Source: Paenarthrobacter sp. AR 02
Lineage (GTDB): Bacteria > Actinomycetota > Actinomycetes > Actinomycetales > Micrococcaceae
Reading direction: 5' to 3'
Assembly: GCF_021538675.1 (NCBI RefSeq)
Contig: NZ_JAJUKH010000002.1
Span: 248,001 to 312,000, forward strand
Length of the DNA: 64,000 nt
The number at the start of each line of letters is the position of its first letter. Position 1 is the first letter of the stretch. The notes under the pieces are model-generated. The model was not told where the DNA came from and did no database searches. It saw only the letters and a program-made list of their open reading frames with translations. This document shows positions 8,656-17,066 of this stretch, piece by piece. A program made the translations under genes and the position numbers.

Positions 8656-9687
8656 GTGGAAACTTTTGGCGAGAAAACGACGACCACGGCGCCCCCGGTT
8701 GCCGAACTGCACCTGCACATCGAAGGGACCCTCCAGCCAGAGCTCATCTTTGCGTTGGCCGAACGCAACGGCATCGAACTGCCGTACGAAGACATCGAGG
8801 AACTCCGCGAAAAGTACGAGTTCACCGATCTCCAGTCCTTCCTGGACCTCTACTACGCCAACATGGCCGTCCTGCAGACCGAGCAGGACTTCACCGACAT
8901 GACCCGCGCCTACCTGGAGCGGGCCGCCGCCGGGGGAGTTCGCCATGCGGAAATCATGATGGACCCCCAAGCCCACGTCTCCCGCGGCGTTGCCCTGGAA
9001 ACCTGCGTGAACGGCGTGGCCAACGCCCTGGCAACCTCGGAAGAGGACTTCGGCGTTTCGACCCTCCTCATTGCAGCTTTCCTGCGGGACATGTCCGAGG
9101 ATTCGGCCCTTGAAGTACTGGACCAGCTCCTGGCCATGCACGCACCCATCGCCGGCATCGGGTTGGACTCTGCCGAGGTGGGCAATCCGCCGTCGAAATT
9201 TGAACGCCTGTACCAGCGCGCCGGTGACGCCGGACTGCGCAGGATCGCGCACGCGGGCGAGGAAGGACCGGCGTCGTACATCACCGAGGCACTGGACGTC
9301 CTGCACGTCGAACGGATCGACCACGGCATCCGCTGCATGGAAGATACTGACGTCGTGCAGCGGCTCGTCGCCGAGCAGGTGCCGCTGACCGTTTGCCCAC
9401 TGTCCAACGTGCGCCTGCGCGCGGTGGACAAGCTGAAAGACCATCCGCTCCCGGAAATGCTCGCCATCGGCTTGAACGTGTGCGTGAACTCCGATGATCC
9501 CGCCTACTTTGGCGGGTACGTGGACGACAACTTTGAGCAGTTGGTGAAGGTTTTGGGATTCTCGGTCCCCGAGCAGGCAACCCTGGCCGCGAATTCCATC
9601 CGGTCCTCGTTCGCCAGCGATGCCCGCAAAGCGGCGCTGTTGGACGAGGTCACGGAGTGGGTTAAAGCCTCCGTTCCGCAACCCTGA
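8656..9687 (+). CDS. adenine/adenosine deaminase family protein
   Basis: A 343-residue TIM-barrel metal-dependent deaminase. Metal ligands and catalytic residues are visible in order: HLHIEGTLQPE near residue 17, RIAHAGEE near 197, ERIDHGIRCMED near 218, PLTVCPLSNVRL near 245 and NSDDPAYFGG near 277. The EGT after HLHI (in place of DGA) is the form usual in adenine deaminases of this superfamily, so adenine to hypoxanthine is more likely than adenosine to inosine. The GTG at 8656 is used because the upstream in-frame residues do not look like protein; its ribosome binding site is weak. Confidence 0.82.
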   Translation: METFGEKTTTTAPPVAELHLHIEGTLQPELIFALAERNGIELPYEDIEELREKYEFTDLQSFLDLYYANMAVLQTEQDFTDMTRAYLERAAAGGVRHAEIMMDPQAHVSRGVALETCVNGVANALATSEEDFGVSTLLIAAFLRDMSEDSALEVLDQLLAMHAPIAGIGLDSAEVGNPPSKFERLYQRAGDAGLRRIAHAGEEGPASYITEALDVLHVERIDHGIRCMEDTDVVQRLVAEQVPLTVCPLSNVRLRAVDKLKDHPLPEMLAIGLNVCVNSDDPAYFGGYVDDNFEQLVKVLGFSVPEQATLAANSIRSSFASDARKAALLDEVTEWVKASVPQP

Positions 9688-9832
9688 GGCCCGGCAGCCG
9701 AGACCCGTAGATCAGTTGCGGCGAATGTGATGTCACACTCGGTCACGACACACGGTGTTTACCTTCAGCAGTCGTGGGAATTAACAAATCATTGGCAAAC
9801 TGCTGTGGAGTAACCACCGTTGAAGGAGAAGC

Positions 9833-10711
9833 ATGGGCGCGAACACCGCCGAGAACACCAACCTTCGTCTGAAGGCCGTACTGGACATCCTCGCCGAGAG
9901 CGTGTGGGCCGGAACTTCGCTGAACGCCGGGGAGGTGTTGGCCGAGGCGATCGCCCGCGTTCCGTTCAACGATCACGAAGCCGAGCTCCTGAGCGGCGGT
10001 ATTCCCCGCGGCCACAAGACCCTGACGTCGGCTTCGGCGAAACTGGTCAAGGCCGGGTGGCTGGTCAAGGGCCGGTCCGGGTGGACCATTCCCGAGGACG
10101 GCTTGCGCGCCACAGTCGCTTTCCCTGATGTGGCGGCTTTCGCGGCAGCGCTCGACGCCGGAACTCCGGTACCAGCCGACGTTCCGGTTCCGACCGCCCC
10201 GCCTGTGAAGCCTGCGGCGAAGAAGGCAGCTACCAAACGCGCTGCAGCCAAGAAGGCGGCTCCTGATGAAGTGGCTGAGCCGAAGGTTGCCGCTGCAAAA
10301 GTCTCGGCCCCCAAAGCGAGGGCGGCTGCTGCCAAGGCGGAGCCGGCCGCGAAGAAGTCACCGCGCAAGGCGCCGTCGAAAGCTGCGGCGGCTCCCGCCG
10401 TCGAGACCGTCCCGCAGCCCGATGCCGTCGCGGTTGCGGGCGACTTCAACACCATCCTGGGCGCACCCGAGGACTGGGCCCCGCAGTACGACGAAGCCCA
10501 GATGGAGTTCAACCCGTTGGTGCAGGTGTGGACGCTGACAGCTGATCTTCCGGCCGGGCACTACACCTACAAGATCGCCTTGAACCGTTCGTGGGATGAG
10601 AACTACGGTGCGTTCGGTGCCCGCGACGGTGCCAACCACGAGTTGAACCACGACGGCGGTCCCGTCACCATCACGTACAACCACGTGACCCGGGACATCG
10701 TGGTCGGCTAG
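9833..10711 (+). CDS. fusion: winged-helix-like N-terminus, Lys/Ala-rich linker, X25/glycogen-binding-like C-terminus
   Basis: A 292-residue protein in three parts. Residues 5-95 resemble a winged helix (AGEVLAEAIARVPFNDHEAELL, then KTLTSASAKLVKAGWLVKGRSGWTI). Residues 120-200 are a histone H1-like linker of repeated KKAA, KAA and PKA units. Residues 205-290 form an immunoglobulin-like domain like those in pullulanases and AMPK-type glycogen binders (VAVAGDFNTILG, DWAPQYDEAQM, LPAGHYTYKIALNRSWDENYG). The role is unknown. The linker would bind DNA or another polyanion and the C-terminus a glucan; both are inferences. AAGGAGA lies just before the ATG. Confidence 0.7.
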   Translation: MGANTAENTNLRLKAVLDILAESVWAGTSLNAGEVLAEAIARVPFNDHEAELLSGGIPRGHKTLTSASAKLVKAGWLVKGRSGWTIPEDGLRATVAFPDVAAFAAALDAGTPVPADVPVPTAPPVKPAAKKAATKRAAAKKAAPDEVAEPKVAAAKVSAPKARAAAAKAEPAAKKSPRKAPSKAAAAPAVETVPQPDAVAVAGDFNTILGAPEDWAPQYDEAQMEFNPLVQVWTLTADLPAGHYTYKIALNRSWDENYGAFGARDGANHELNHDGGPVTITYNHVTRDIVVG

Positions 10712-10728
10712 CTCTTCCGTTTGCTGGA

Positions 10729-10787
10729 TCCCGCCCTTGTTCGTGGCGCCTCCCGTTGTACGGGGTGCGTGACCAACAAGGGCGGGA
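10729..10787. repeat. 59-bp palindromic intergenic element, copy 2
   Basis: TCCCGCCCTTGTT (10729-10741) and AACAAGGGCGGGA (10775-10787) are perfect inverted ends; the centre keeps CCGTTGTACGG. It has the same plan and length as the element at 6072-6130, 4.6 kb away, and again follows a stop codon. Confidence 0.8.
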
Positions 10788-10804
10788 CTCGTTAAGGTGG
10801 GTCC

Positions 10805-11089
10805 ATGGCAGCAGACACGGTCCGGGTTACCGCGCGCATTTCGGGCGTGGTGCAAGGCGTGGGTTTTCGCTACTGGACAGCCCGAAAGGCCGACGAACTG
10901 ATGCTCACAGGGACCGTGCGGAACGCTTCAGATGGTTCGGTGGAACTCGTGGCCGAGGGGTCCGTGGAACGTGTTGAGCGTTTCACGAGCTGGCTCCATT
11001 CCTCGAACGCCCCGGGCCGGGTGGAGAACGTCGACTTCCAGGTTTCCGAGGCCACCGGGGAGTTCGACGACTTCCGGATCGTTGGGTAG
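10805..11089 (+). CDS. acyP: acylphosphatase
   Basis: A 94-residue protein of the usual length for this enzyme. The signature GVVQGVGFRYW carries the catalytic arginine R22, and the second signature GTVRNASDGSVELVAEG carries the catalytic asparagine N40. It hydrolyses carboxyl-phosphate bonds such as acetyl phosphate in the cytoplasm. It is a single gene convergent with the VapBC pair, whose end lies only five bases away. Confidence 0.94.
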   Translation: MAADTVRVTARISGVVQGVGFRYWTARKADELMLTGTVRNASDGSVELVAEGSVERVERFTSWLHSSNAPGRVENVDFQVSEATGEFDDFRIVG

Positions 11090-11094
11090 CAGCG

Positions 11095-11487
11095 CTAATT
11101 TCCCGGTGACGCAGTCATCAGCCCGGACTCCTTGGCCGCCAGGAGCAATTCCTGGTCATAGGCCACCACCGCGTCCGCCTGCAATCTGATGGCGGTTGCA
11201 AGGTGGATTGCGTCTGCGCTCCGAAGTTGCCCGGGCAGGGCTGAGGCGTACATCAGGTCCGAGCGGGTGACATCAACCAGATTGATGCCCGTCAGGACGT
11301 CGTTGACTAGGTCATAGGGCAGGTTGCGGCGGCGTGCTGCGCAATGAAGCTCGGTATAGAGGAGCATTGACGTCACCAAATGGCCGCCGGCCGCACGGAC
11401 ATCGTAGAGGTGGGCGGCCAGTGCCACGGATTCGCGTTCCTCCACCACAAGCTTCAGAATCGCGGATGTATCGGCGTAGACGATCAC
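11095..11487 (-). CDS. vapC: VapC-type PIN-domain toxin
   Basis: A 130-residue PIN-domain ribonuclease. The acidic active-site residues are visible: D6 (VYADTSAI), E46 (LLYTELHC), D92 (RSADAIHLATA) and D111 (VVAYDQEL). VapC toxins cleave specific RNAs, commonly tRNA, when released from their antitoxin. The start codon overlaps the end of the antitoxin gene by four bases, the standard coupled arrangement. Confidence 0.92.
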   Translation of the reverse strand: MIVYADTSAILKLVVEERESVALAAHLYDVRAAGGHLVTSMLLYTELHCAARRRNLPYDLVNDVLTGINLVDVTRSDLMYASALPGQLRSADAIHLATAIRLQADAVVAYDQELLLAAKESGLMTASPGN

Positions 11488-11750
11488 CGATCGCCACGCA
11501 GATCGGCCAGAATCTCGGCCGTGGACATCTCACTTTGAACCCGCGGCAGGATACGAAAATCGACTGGCGAATCAGAGGCTGGCCGCACGCTGCCTGCTCG
11601 CAGGAGACGCTCGAACGGGGATGCGGACGGCGGAATAAGCGTAGCGGCGACCTCGCCATTGTTGGTGACGTCGATGACCTCACCGTTCTTGACGCGTTCG
11701 AGTATCTTGCTGCTTTGATTGCGCAGTTCGCGGTGGGGAATAGTTGTCAT
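11484..11750 (-). CDS. vapB: Phd/YefM-type antitoxin (VapB partner)
   Basis: An 88-residue antitoxin. MTTIPHRELRNQSSKILERVKNGE is the Phd/YefM DNA-binding fold (read in two parts: the RELRNQSSKILERVKNGE stretch, then VIDVTNNGEVAATLIP), and the C-terminal part (STAEILADLRGD) should wrap the toxin. The start at 11750 was chosen over one 18 bases upstream because family members begin at this methionine. It is the first gene of the pair and should repress it. Confidence 0.88.
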   Translation of the reverse strand: MTTIPHRELRNQSSKILERVKNGEVIDVTNNGEVAATLIPPSASPFERLLRAGSVRPASDSPVDFRILPRVQSEMSTAEILADLRGDR

Positions 11751-11825
11751 GGTTAGCCTCCGTAGCAATCGTAGCAGCCGAGAGCGATGGGGCTCGATAA
11801 CATCGGCAAAAACGCAATCGGCGGA

Positions 11826-12719
11826 CTATGCAGTGGCGGAACCTGACGCGAGCGAGGTCCGCGTCGCCTCGATGTAGTGCTCCAGTGACTTCAGCGCAGG
11901 CTGGGACGAAGCATCACGCACTGCGTCCGCGCCAACAGCATTTGCCACGGCCAGCGCGTGAGCGTAGTCGAGCCCGGTTTGCAGCGCCAGGACCAGTGCG
12001 GCGCAGAAGGCATCGCCGGCTCCGATGGTGTTGGCAATGTCCGTGACACGCACGGCGGGAGCTTCGGCAACCCGTTCGCCGTCGACGAAGATCGCCGAGC
12101 CGTCGCCACCGTACGTGACGGCTACCAGCGGGGCGTCTTTCAGCGCGGGGATCAGCTCATATTCGGTCTCGTTCACGATCACCAGGTCGCAGCGTTCCAG
12201 CAACTCCGGAAGGATGGGTGCCGCGGGAGCTGCGTTCAGCGCGAAGAATCCCTTGGTGGCCCGTGCTGCCTCAAGGACAACTTCCTGGTCCACTTCGAGC
12301 TGGCACAACACGGCCTCGCCATCGCCGAAACGAACGTTTCCCAGGCTCACGGATGCGTTGGCGCCGGGGCACACGACGATCTGGTTTTCGCCGTCGCTGT
12401 CCACCAGCACCAGCGCGGTACCGGAAGCTTCGTCGACGGCGGCGATGTCGCTGATATCGACGCCGGCACCGGCCATTGCGTCCAGAAGTGTCCGCCCGGC
12501 GTCGTCCCGCCCTACTGCCCCCACCATGCGGGAGCTGCCTGCGAGCCGGGCTGCGGCGACTGCCTGGTTGGCGCCCTTGCCCCCTGGTTGCTGCCGCAGG
12601 ACAGCTCCGCCCACCGTCTCGCCCGGCGAGGGGAGCCGGCTGGCGGTGGCCGTGATGTCGAGGTTGATGCTGCCCACCACGGTGAGTGTGGGCGCGGAGG
12701 ACTGAACGGGCGTGCTCAT
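11826..12719 (-). CDS. rbsK: ribokinase
   Basis: A 297-residue PfkB-family sugar kinase. GSINLDITATASRLPSPGET and the GGKGANQAVAAARLAGS motif near residue 47 bind the sugar; NTIGAGDAFCAALVLAL near 250 is the second signature with the catalytic Asp in GAGD. The reaction is D-ribose plus ATP to ribose 5-phosphate. It lies downstream of the GntR regulator, which is divergent from an MFS transporter and a nucleoside hydrolase, so it would use the ribose released from nucleosides. AAAGGA precedes the ATG. Confidence 0.9.
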   Translation of the reverse strand: MSTPVQSSAPTLTVVGSINLDITATASRLPSPGETVGGAVLRQQPGGKGANQAVAAARLAGSSRMVGAVGRDDAGRTLLDAMAGAGVDISDIAAVDEASGTALVLVDSDGENQIVVCPGANASVSLGNVRFGDGEAVLCQLEVDQEVVLEAARATKGFFALNAAPAAPILPELLERCDLVIVNETEYELIPALKDAPLVAVTYGGDGSAIFVDGERVAEAPAVRVTDIANTIGAGDAFCAALVLALQTGLDYAHALAVANAVGADAVRDASSQPALKSLEHYIEATRTSLASGSATA

Positions 12720-12742
12720 GGGAGGTCCTTTTCGGTGAGGTT

Positions 12743-13516
12743 TCAGGAGGACTGGATGACGGAAAGGTGCCCGGCCTTAGCGGCTACGAGGCATTTGGCG
12801 AGGTAGAAGGGGGAGCCGTTCCGGCGCACGTATTGGGTGAGGACCAGTACAGGATCGGAGGGGCGGAGTCCTAGGAGTTTGGCTCGGCTTGGACCCGCGG
12901 TGCTGAGGCTGATTTCGCATTCGCCGGGGCCAAGGGTCACGCCGGGTAGCCCGCCCAGTACTTCCAGCAGCGTGGAGGCAGAAAGTGTTGGTGCTTCCGC
13001 GGCCTCTGTCAGGGGAGCGGCTTCGGGTATTTCCTGCGACACGTTTTCCTGCAGGTGGGCCACGGGTTCGCCGTCGCGGATGAGCACGCTTTCCCAGAAC
13101 CAGACGTCCTGGGCCGGCTCCACGCCCACACCCGGTGCCACGAATTCCGAGGCGGGCTGTTTGATGGCGGCCACCCTTTTAACTTGGATGTCCTGGTCCG
13201 GGCCACCAAGTAGCTGATCGAAGGGCCGGATGTGTTCGATCCCGATCCGTGGCAGTGAATCTGCCACGAAGCGGCCCACCCCTCGGCGGGCGCGGGTGAG
13301 GCCGTCTTCTTCCAGCAGCATCAGTGCTTCCCGGATCACGGTACGGCTGACGTCCATCATGGTGCCCAACTCCGTCTCCGTGGGAAGCAACGAGCCAGGC
13401 GGCAGGACCTTGGTCCTGATGGCCTCGGCGATGCGGGAGTAGGCCGCGACGCGCAACGGCTGCCCTGGTTGGGTGGCGATGGGTCGGGACAGGAATTTGA
13501 CGGCGTTGTCTGTCAA
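12743..13516 (-). CDS. GntR/HutC-family regulator of the nucleoside locus
   Basis: A 257-residue repressor type. The N-terminal winged helix is at about 25-85 (RIAEAIRTKVLPPGSLLPTE, then DVSRTVIREALMLLEEDGL), and the rest is an effector domain of the UTRA type. The reading frame opens with a TTG codon preceded by GAGG. It sits between the ribokinase gene, which it probably heads, and the divergent transporter gene, with a TTGT-N3-ACAA site in between. The likely inducer is a nucleoside or ribose derivative, inferred from context. Confidence 0.86.
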   Translation of the reverse strand: MTDNAVKFLSRPIATQPGQPLRVAAYSRIAEAIRTKVLPPGSLLPTETELGTMMDVSRTVIREALMLLEEDGLTRARRGVGRFVADSLPRIGIEHIRPFDQLLGGPDQDIQVKRVAAIKQPASEFVAPGVGVEPAQDVWFWESVLIRDGEPVAHLQENVSQEIPEAAPLTEAAEAPTLSASTLLEVLGGLPGVTLGPGECEISLSTAGPSRAKLLGLRPSDPVLVLTQYVRRNGSPFYLAKCLVAAKAGHLSVIQSS

Positions 13517-13569
13517 GGGTGCCTCACTTGGGATGGGTTACCGATACTGTACCGGATCGATGTGACAGG

Positions 13570-13603
13570 TTGCACAAGCTCGTAATACATGCTTGTATAA
13601 CAA
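13570..13603 (+). promoter_or_regulatory. putative promoter and GntR operator for the nucleoside transporter operon
   Basis: TTGCAC (13570-13575) could be a -35 box, with TGTATA/TATAAC (13594-13601) as the -10 region. Overlapping the latter is TTGTATAACAA (13593-13603), a TTGT-N3-ACAA dyad of the kind bound by GntR proteins. It lies between the divergent regulator and transporter genes. Confidence 0.45.
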
Positions 13604-13651
13604 CTCACATCTCGTGGCGCCGCCCCGCGCCCTCGGACAAAGGAGTTTGAT

Positions 13652-15112
13652 GTGAACATCCCCACCGCCACAGGCACGCAGGCTGGAGACCCGCAGTCCC
13701 CAGCCTCAGCCGATACCGCAGCAGCCGACACAAAGACTGACGCGGGTCGCGTCCAGGGCAAGGCCGCTGCGCTCCTGATCACCACGTTGGTGCTCGCCGT
13801 CCTGGCCTTCCAGCTCAACGCCAGCATGATTACCCCAGCCTTGCCCCACATCGGCTCCTTCTTCGGCGAATCCCCGGAAGCTGTGGCCCAAGTGCAGTCC
13901 ATGTTCTTCCTGGCCGGAGCCATCTCCGGTCCTGTCATTGGACGCTGGAGTGACTTCATCGGTCGCCGCAACGCGCTCCTCCTGGTCCTGGCGATCATGG
14001 GAGCGGGTACGGTGCTCTGCATCTTCGCGCCGAGCCTGCCGTTGCTGGTTGCCGGCCGCTTCATGCAGGGTGTTTCGAGCGCCATCTTCGCGCTTTCCTA
14101 CATCGTTCTGAACGAATACCTGCCAGCCCGGCTCTTCGGCACATCCATTGGCATCATCGCGGCCATCAACGGTGGCGTGGGTGGTGTGGATGGCTACTTC
14201 GGCGGGCTCATGGCAGAGACTTTGGGCTTCCAGTCGATTTTCGTCGCCGTGCTGGTACTGGCCGCGATCGCCGTCGTCTGCGTCATCAAAGTGGTCCCCG
14301 GCGGTAAGTCCGCGGTCGCTCCGGGCCGGATGGACTGGTGGGGCGCGGGGTCGCTGTCCGTGTTCCTGGTGTTCATCACGTACTTCGTGTCCACGGGTTC
14401 CTCCGCCGGCTGGACTTCACCGGCCGCCCTCGGCCTGCTGGCCGGCAGCATCGCGTCCTTTGCGGCTTTCTGGCTCATCGAAAAGAGGCGCGAAACCCCG
14501 TTGGTAGCAGTCCACCACCTCCGTTCGCGTCAGGTGTGGCCGGTCATCGCCACCACCGTGCTGACGCTTGCCGGCATCTTCGCCATCATCAACTTCACCG
14601 TCGTGCTGCTGAGCCAGGACAAGGAAAACGGCTTCGGCCTCTCCGCGTCCGTTGCGGCGCTCCTGTTCCTCACCCCCGCCGCGTTGATCGGTGTGTTCGC
14701 TGCACCGCTGGCCGGTTGGATCGCCGACCGCCGCGGCTGGATCAAAACGGTCCGCGTCGGCACCGCCACCAGCCTCGCCTGCGCCATCATCGCTGCGTTG
14801 TTTGCACACAACCAGATCGCAGTCCTGATCGCGATCGCCGCGTTGGGCATCTTCTATAACGGCTTCTTCCTCACCGCCATCAACGGGCTGTCCGTCCTGC
14901 TCTCGCCCAAAGAAGCACCCGCCGCACTGCCGGGTATCAACGGAGCCTCCTTCGGGATCGGGGCGAGCCTCGGCGTCGTCATCGTTGCACCGTTCGCAGG
15001 CCAAGGCACCGTAGCCGGCTACTCCACCGCACTCTGGATTTCGGTGTCGATCACGGCGCTGGCTTTCATTGTTAGCCTGTTCATCGCAGCGCCGAAAGGC
15101 GAAAAGATCTAA
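13652..15112 (+). CDS. MFS transporter, probably for nucleosides
   Basis: A 486-residue membrane protein with about 12-14 hydrophobic segments and the MFS loop motif GRWSDFIGRRNALLL between segments 2 and 3, repeated later as GWIADRRGW. The first 45 residues are polar and cytoplasmic. The substrate is inferred from neighbours: it is followed by a nucleoside hydrolase and faces the GntR/ribokinase unit, so ribonucleoside uptake is the best reading. The GTG start has AAAGGAG seven bases upstream. Confidence 0.85.
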   Translation: MNIPTATGTQAGDPQSPASADTAAADTKTDAGRVQGKAAALLITTLVLAVLAFQLNASMITPALPHIGSFFGESPEAVAQVQSMFFLAGAISGPVIGRWSDFIGRRNALLLVLAIMGAGTVLCIFAPSLPLLVAGRFMQGVSSAIFALSYIVLNEYLPARLFGTSIGIIAAINGGVGGVDGYFGGLMAETLGFQSIFVAVLVLAAIAVVCVIKVVPGGKSAVAPGRMDWWGAGSLSVFLVFITYFVSTGSSAGWTSPAALGLLAGSIASFAAFWLIEKRRETPLVAVHHLRSRQVWPVIATTVLTLAGIFAIINFTVVLLSQDKENGFGLSASVAALLFLTPAALIGVFAAPLAGWIADRRGWIKTVRVGTATSLACAIIAALFAHNQIAVLIAIAALGIFYNGFFLTAINGLSVLLSPKEAPAALPGINGASFGIGASLGVVIVAPFAGQGTVAGYSTALWISVSITALAFIVSLFIAAPKGEKI

Positions 15113-15194
15113 CGCACGACGCCGGCTCCCACCTAATGCGGGCCGCCCACTGCCGCTTCACCACAGTCCACTTCACCCGAATCGAGAGACCTCA

Positions 15195-16175
15195 ATGACC
15201 CAGCCCGCACCCTTCTTCCTTGATTGCGACACCGGCATCGACGATGCCCTGGCCCTCGCCTACCTCCTGGCCACCCCACGGGCCAACCTGGTGGGGATCG
15301 GCACCGTCAGTGGGAACGTCTCCGCCGCCGGTGGCGCACGGAACACCCTGGATCTGCTGAACCTGGCAGGCCACCCGGACATCCCCGTGGCCGTCGGTGC
15401 GCACGATCCCCAAGTGGGCACATTCCATGGGGGCGCTCCGCACGTCCATGGCGACAATGGGATTGGCGGGGTGGACCTGGCGCCCTCAGACCGGGAGCCT
15501 GTCACGGCCTCGGCAGCGGAGCTGTTGGTCCAACTGGCACACCAGTACGCAGGGGAGTTGCGGGTGGTCGCCATCGGTCCGCTGACCAACATCGCCGACG
15601 CCCTGCGGCTGGAACCCAAGTTGCCGGAACTGGTCGCCGAGCTCACCATCATGGGCGGCGCCGCGCTGGCTCCGGGCAACATCACGCCCGTGGCCGAAGC
15701 GAACATCGCCAACGATCCCGAAGCTGCGGCAGAAGTCCTGGCCGCCGACTGGACCGTCACCATGGTGCCCCTGGACGTCACCATGACCAACGTCCTGGAG
15801 GAAAACCACCGGCAGGAACTGCTCGCAACCGATCACCCGGTTTCGCAGGCCCTCGGTGAAATGCTGGGGTACTACTTCGGTTTCTACATCGACATCTTCG
15901 GCCGTGCATGCTCGGCCATGCACGACCCCCTGGCCGCAGCCATCGCCGTCAGGGGAGTGGAGCTGGCCTCAGCTCCCACCGTTCGCGTCCAGGTGGACAC
16001 CACGGACGGACCCGGCCGCGGCCAAACGGTGTGCGACCTTCGTGGACAGCACGCCGGTTTCCCGGAACAACGCGGTGCCCGTTGCCGGGTGGTGCTCTCC
16101 ATCGGCGAGGACTTTGCTCCGCATCTGCTGGGCACACTGCAGGCGGCGTGGCTTACTGAAGTTCAGGTCGCTTAG
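15195..16175 (+). CDS. nucleoside hydrolase (inosine/uridine-preferring type)
   Basis: A 326-residue calcium-dependent N-ribohydrolase. The N-terminal signature DCDTGIDDALALAYLL carries the DxDxxxDD calcium cluster; HGDNGIGG, NIANDPEAAAEVL and SAMHDPLAAAIAV supply further active-site residues including the late His-Asp. It cleaves nucleosides to free base and ribose in the cytoplasm. The ATG at 15195 is the family start; the frame is open 126 bases further up without protein-like content. It follows the MFS gene by 82 bases. Confidence 0.9.
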   Translation: MTQPAPFFLDCDTGIDDALALAYLLATPRANLVGIGTVSGNVSAAGGARNTLDLLNLAGHPDIPVAVGAHDPQVGTFHGGAPHVHGDNGIGGVDLAPSDREPVTASAAELLVQLAHQYAGELRVVAIGPLTNIADALRLEPKLPELVAELTIMGGAALAPGNITPVAEANIANDPEAAAEVLAADWTVTMVPLDVTMTNVLEENHRQELLATDHPVSQALGEMLGYYFGFYIDIFGRACSAMHDPLAAAIAVRGVELASAPTVRVQVDTTDGPGRGQTVCDLRGQHAGFPEQRGARCRVVLSIGEDFAPHLLGTLQAAWLTEVQVA

Positions 16176-16180
16176 GTCGC

Positions 16181-16933
16181 CTACGCGTACATGAGGGAGC
16201 CGGGCGTGGTGAGTGTCTCGCCGGTTTCGAGCCAGGTCTTCAAGCCCGAGAGGATCATGGGCCAGCCGCCGTAGAGCTGATCGTTGGCGCCCTCGCGGAG
16301 TTGATCGTGCGTGACGGTGAGGTGGCACGAATCGCCGACCGGTTCGATCTCCCAGGTGATGCGGGACGTGCCCTCGGCCTTCACGTCCTCGCCCCACAGC
16401 GCGGTCATGGTCTGGACGAGCCGGCGCGGAGGATCAACCTCGATGTTCTCGCCCTCGCCCAGCGGCGCATCGGCTTTGGGGTTCCGCATTTCGAAGTGGC
16501 CGCCCTGGGTCCAGTCCGAGGTCAGGGTGTTCCCGAACTGGTACTTGCTGCGGATCTCGCTGTTGGTGATGGCCTCCCACAACCGTTCCGGCGTGGTCTT
16601 GATGTAAATCTCGAAGATCTTTTCCATGGGACTTTCCAATCTGGATTTGAGGTCGCTGAGTGCAGCGGCCCATGGTTCTGCGAATTTACTCACCCAGCGG
16701 TCGTGGATGAGGCGGATGGGAACCGGGTTCAGGAAGTGCAGCTTTTCGCGACCACGACGGCGGGTAACCACCAGTCCTGCGTCTTCGAGCAGCTTGAGGT
16801 GCTTAGCGATGCCGAACCGGGTCATCTCGAAACGAGCTCCCAAGGTGGAGGCAGACTGGCCATCCTCGCGGAACAGTTCGTCCAGGAGTTCCCTGCGGGT
16901 GGGGTCTGCCAGCGCTTTGAACACGGTGTCCAT
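16181..16933 (-). CDS. ArsR-type winged helix fused to SRPBCC (AHSA1-like) domain
   Basis: A 250-residue fusion. Residues 1-100 are an ArsR-like winged helix (MDTVFKALADPTRRELLDEL, with RFEMTRFGIAKHLKLLEDAG as the recognition region). Residues 108-245 are an SRPBCC ligand-binding domain (EKIFEIYIKTTPERLWEAI, then HFEMRNPKADAPLGEGE). In many actinobacteria these two are separate adjacent genes, as they are here at 30600-31332, so this is a fused version of that pair. It could sense a hydrophobic ligand directly. The start is set at the methionine where ArsR homology begins. Confidence 0.85.
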   Translation of the reverse strand: MDTVFKALADPTRRELLDELFREDGQSASTLGARFEMTRFGIAKHLKLLEDAGLVVTRRRGREKLHFLNPVPIRLIHDRWVSKFAEPWAAALSDLKSRLESPMEKIFEIYIKTTPERLWEAITNSEIRSKYQFGNTLTSDWTQGGHFEMRNPKADAPLGEGENIEVDPPRRLVQTMTALWGEDVKAEGTSRITWEIEPVGDSCHLTVTHDQLREGANDQLYGGWPMILSGLKTWLETGETLTTPGSLMYA

Positions 16934-16990
16934 GGCCTCAGAATAGGTGACTGTTTGGTCACGTGTCAACGGATTTTCGGCGGGTTTCGG

Positions 16991-17059
16991 CGAGTTCGCG
17001 GGAAGCGTGCGAGTTCGCAGGGTCCCTTCCAGCGCATTCGAAGCATTCCCGCGAACTCG
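16991..17059. repeat. 14-bp inverted repeat element
   Basis: CGAGTTCGCGGGAA (16991-17004) and TTCCCGCGAACTCG (17046-17059) are perfect inverted copies 41 bases apart. Between them is another partial copy (GCGAGTTCGCAGGG). It fills the gap between two minus-strand genes; it may be a terminator or a mobile palindromic element. Confidence 0.7.
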
Positions 17060-17066
17060 ATCCGCC

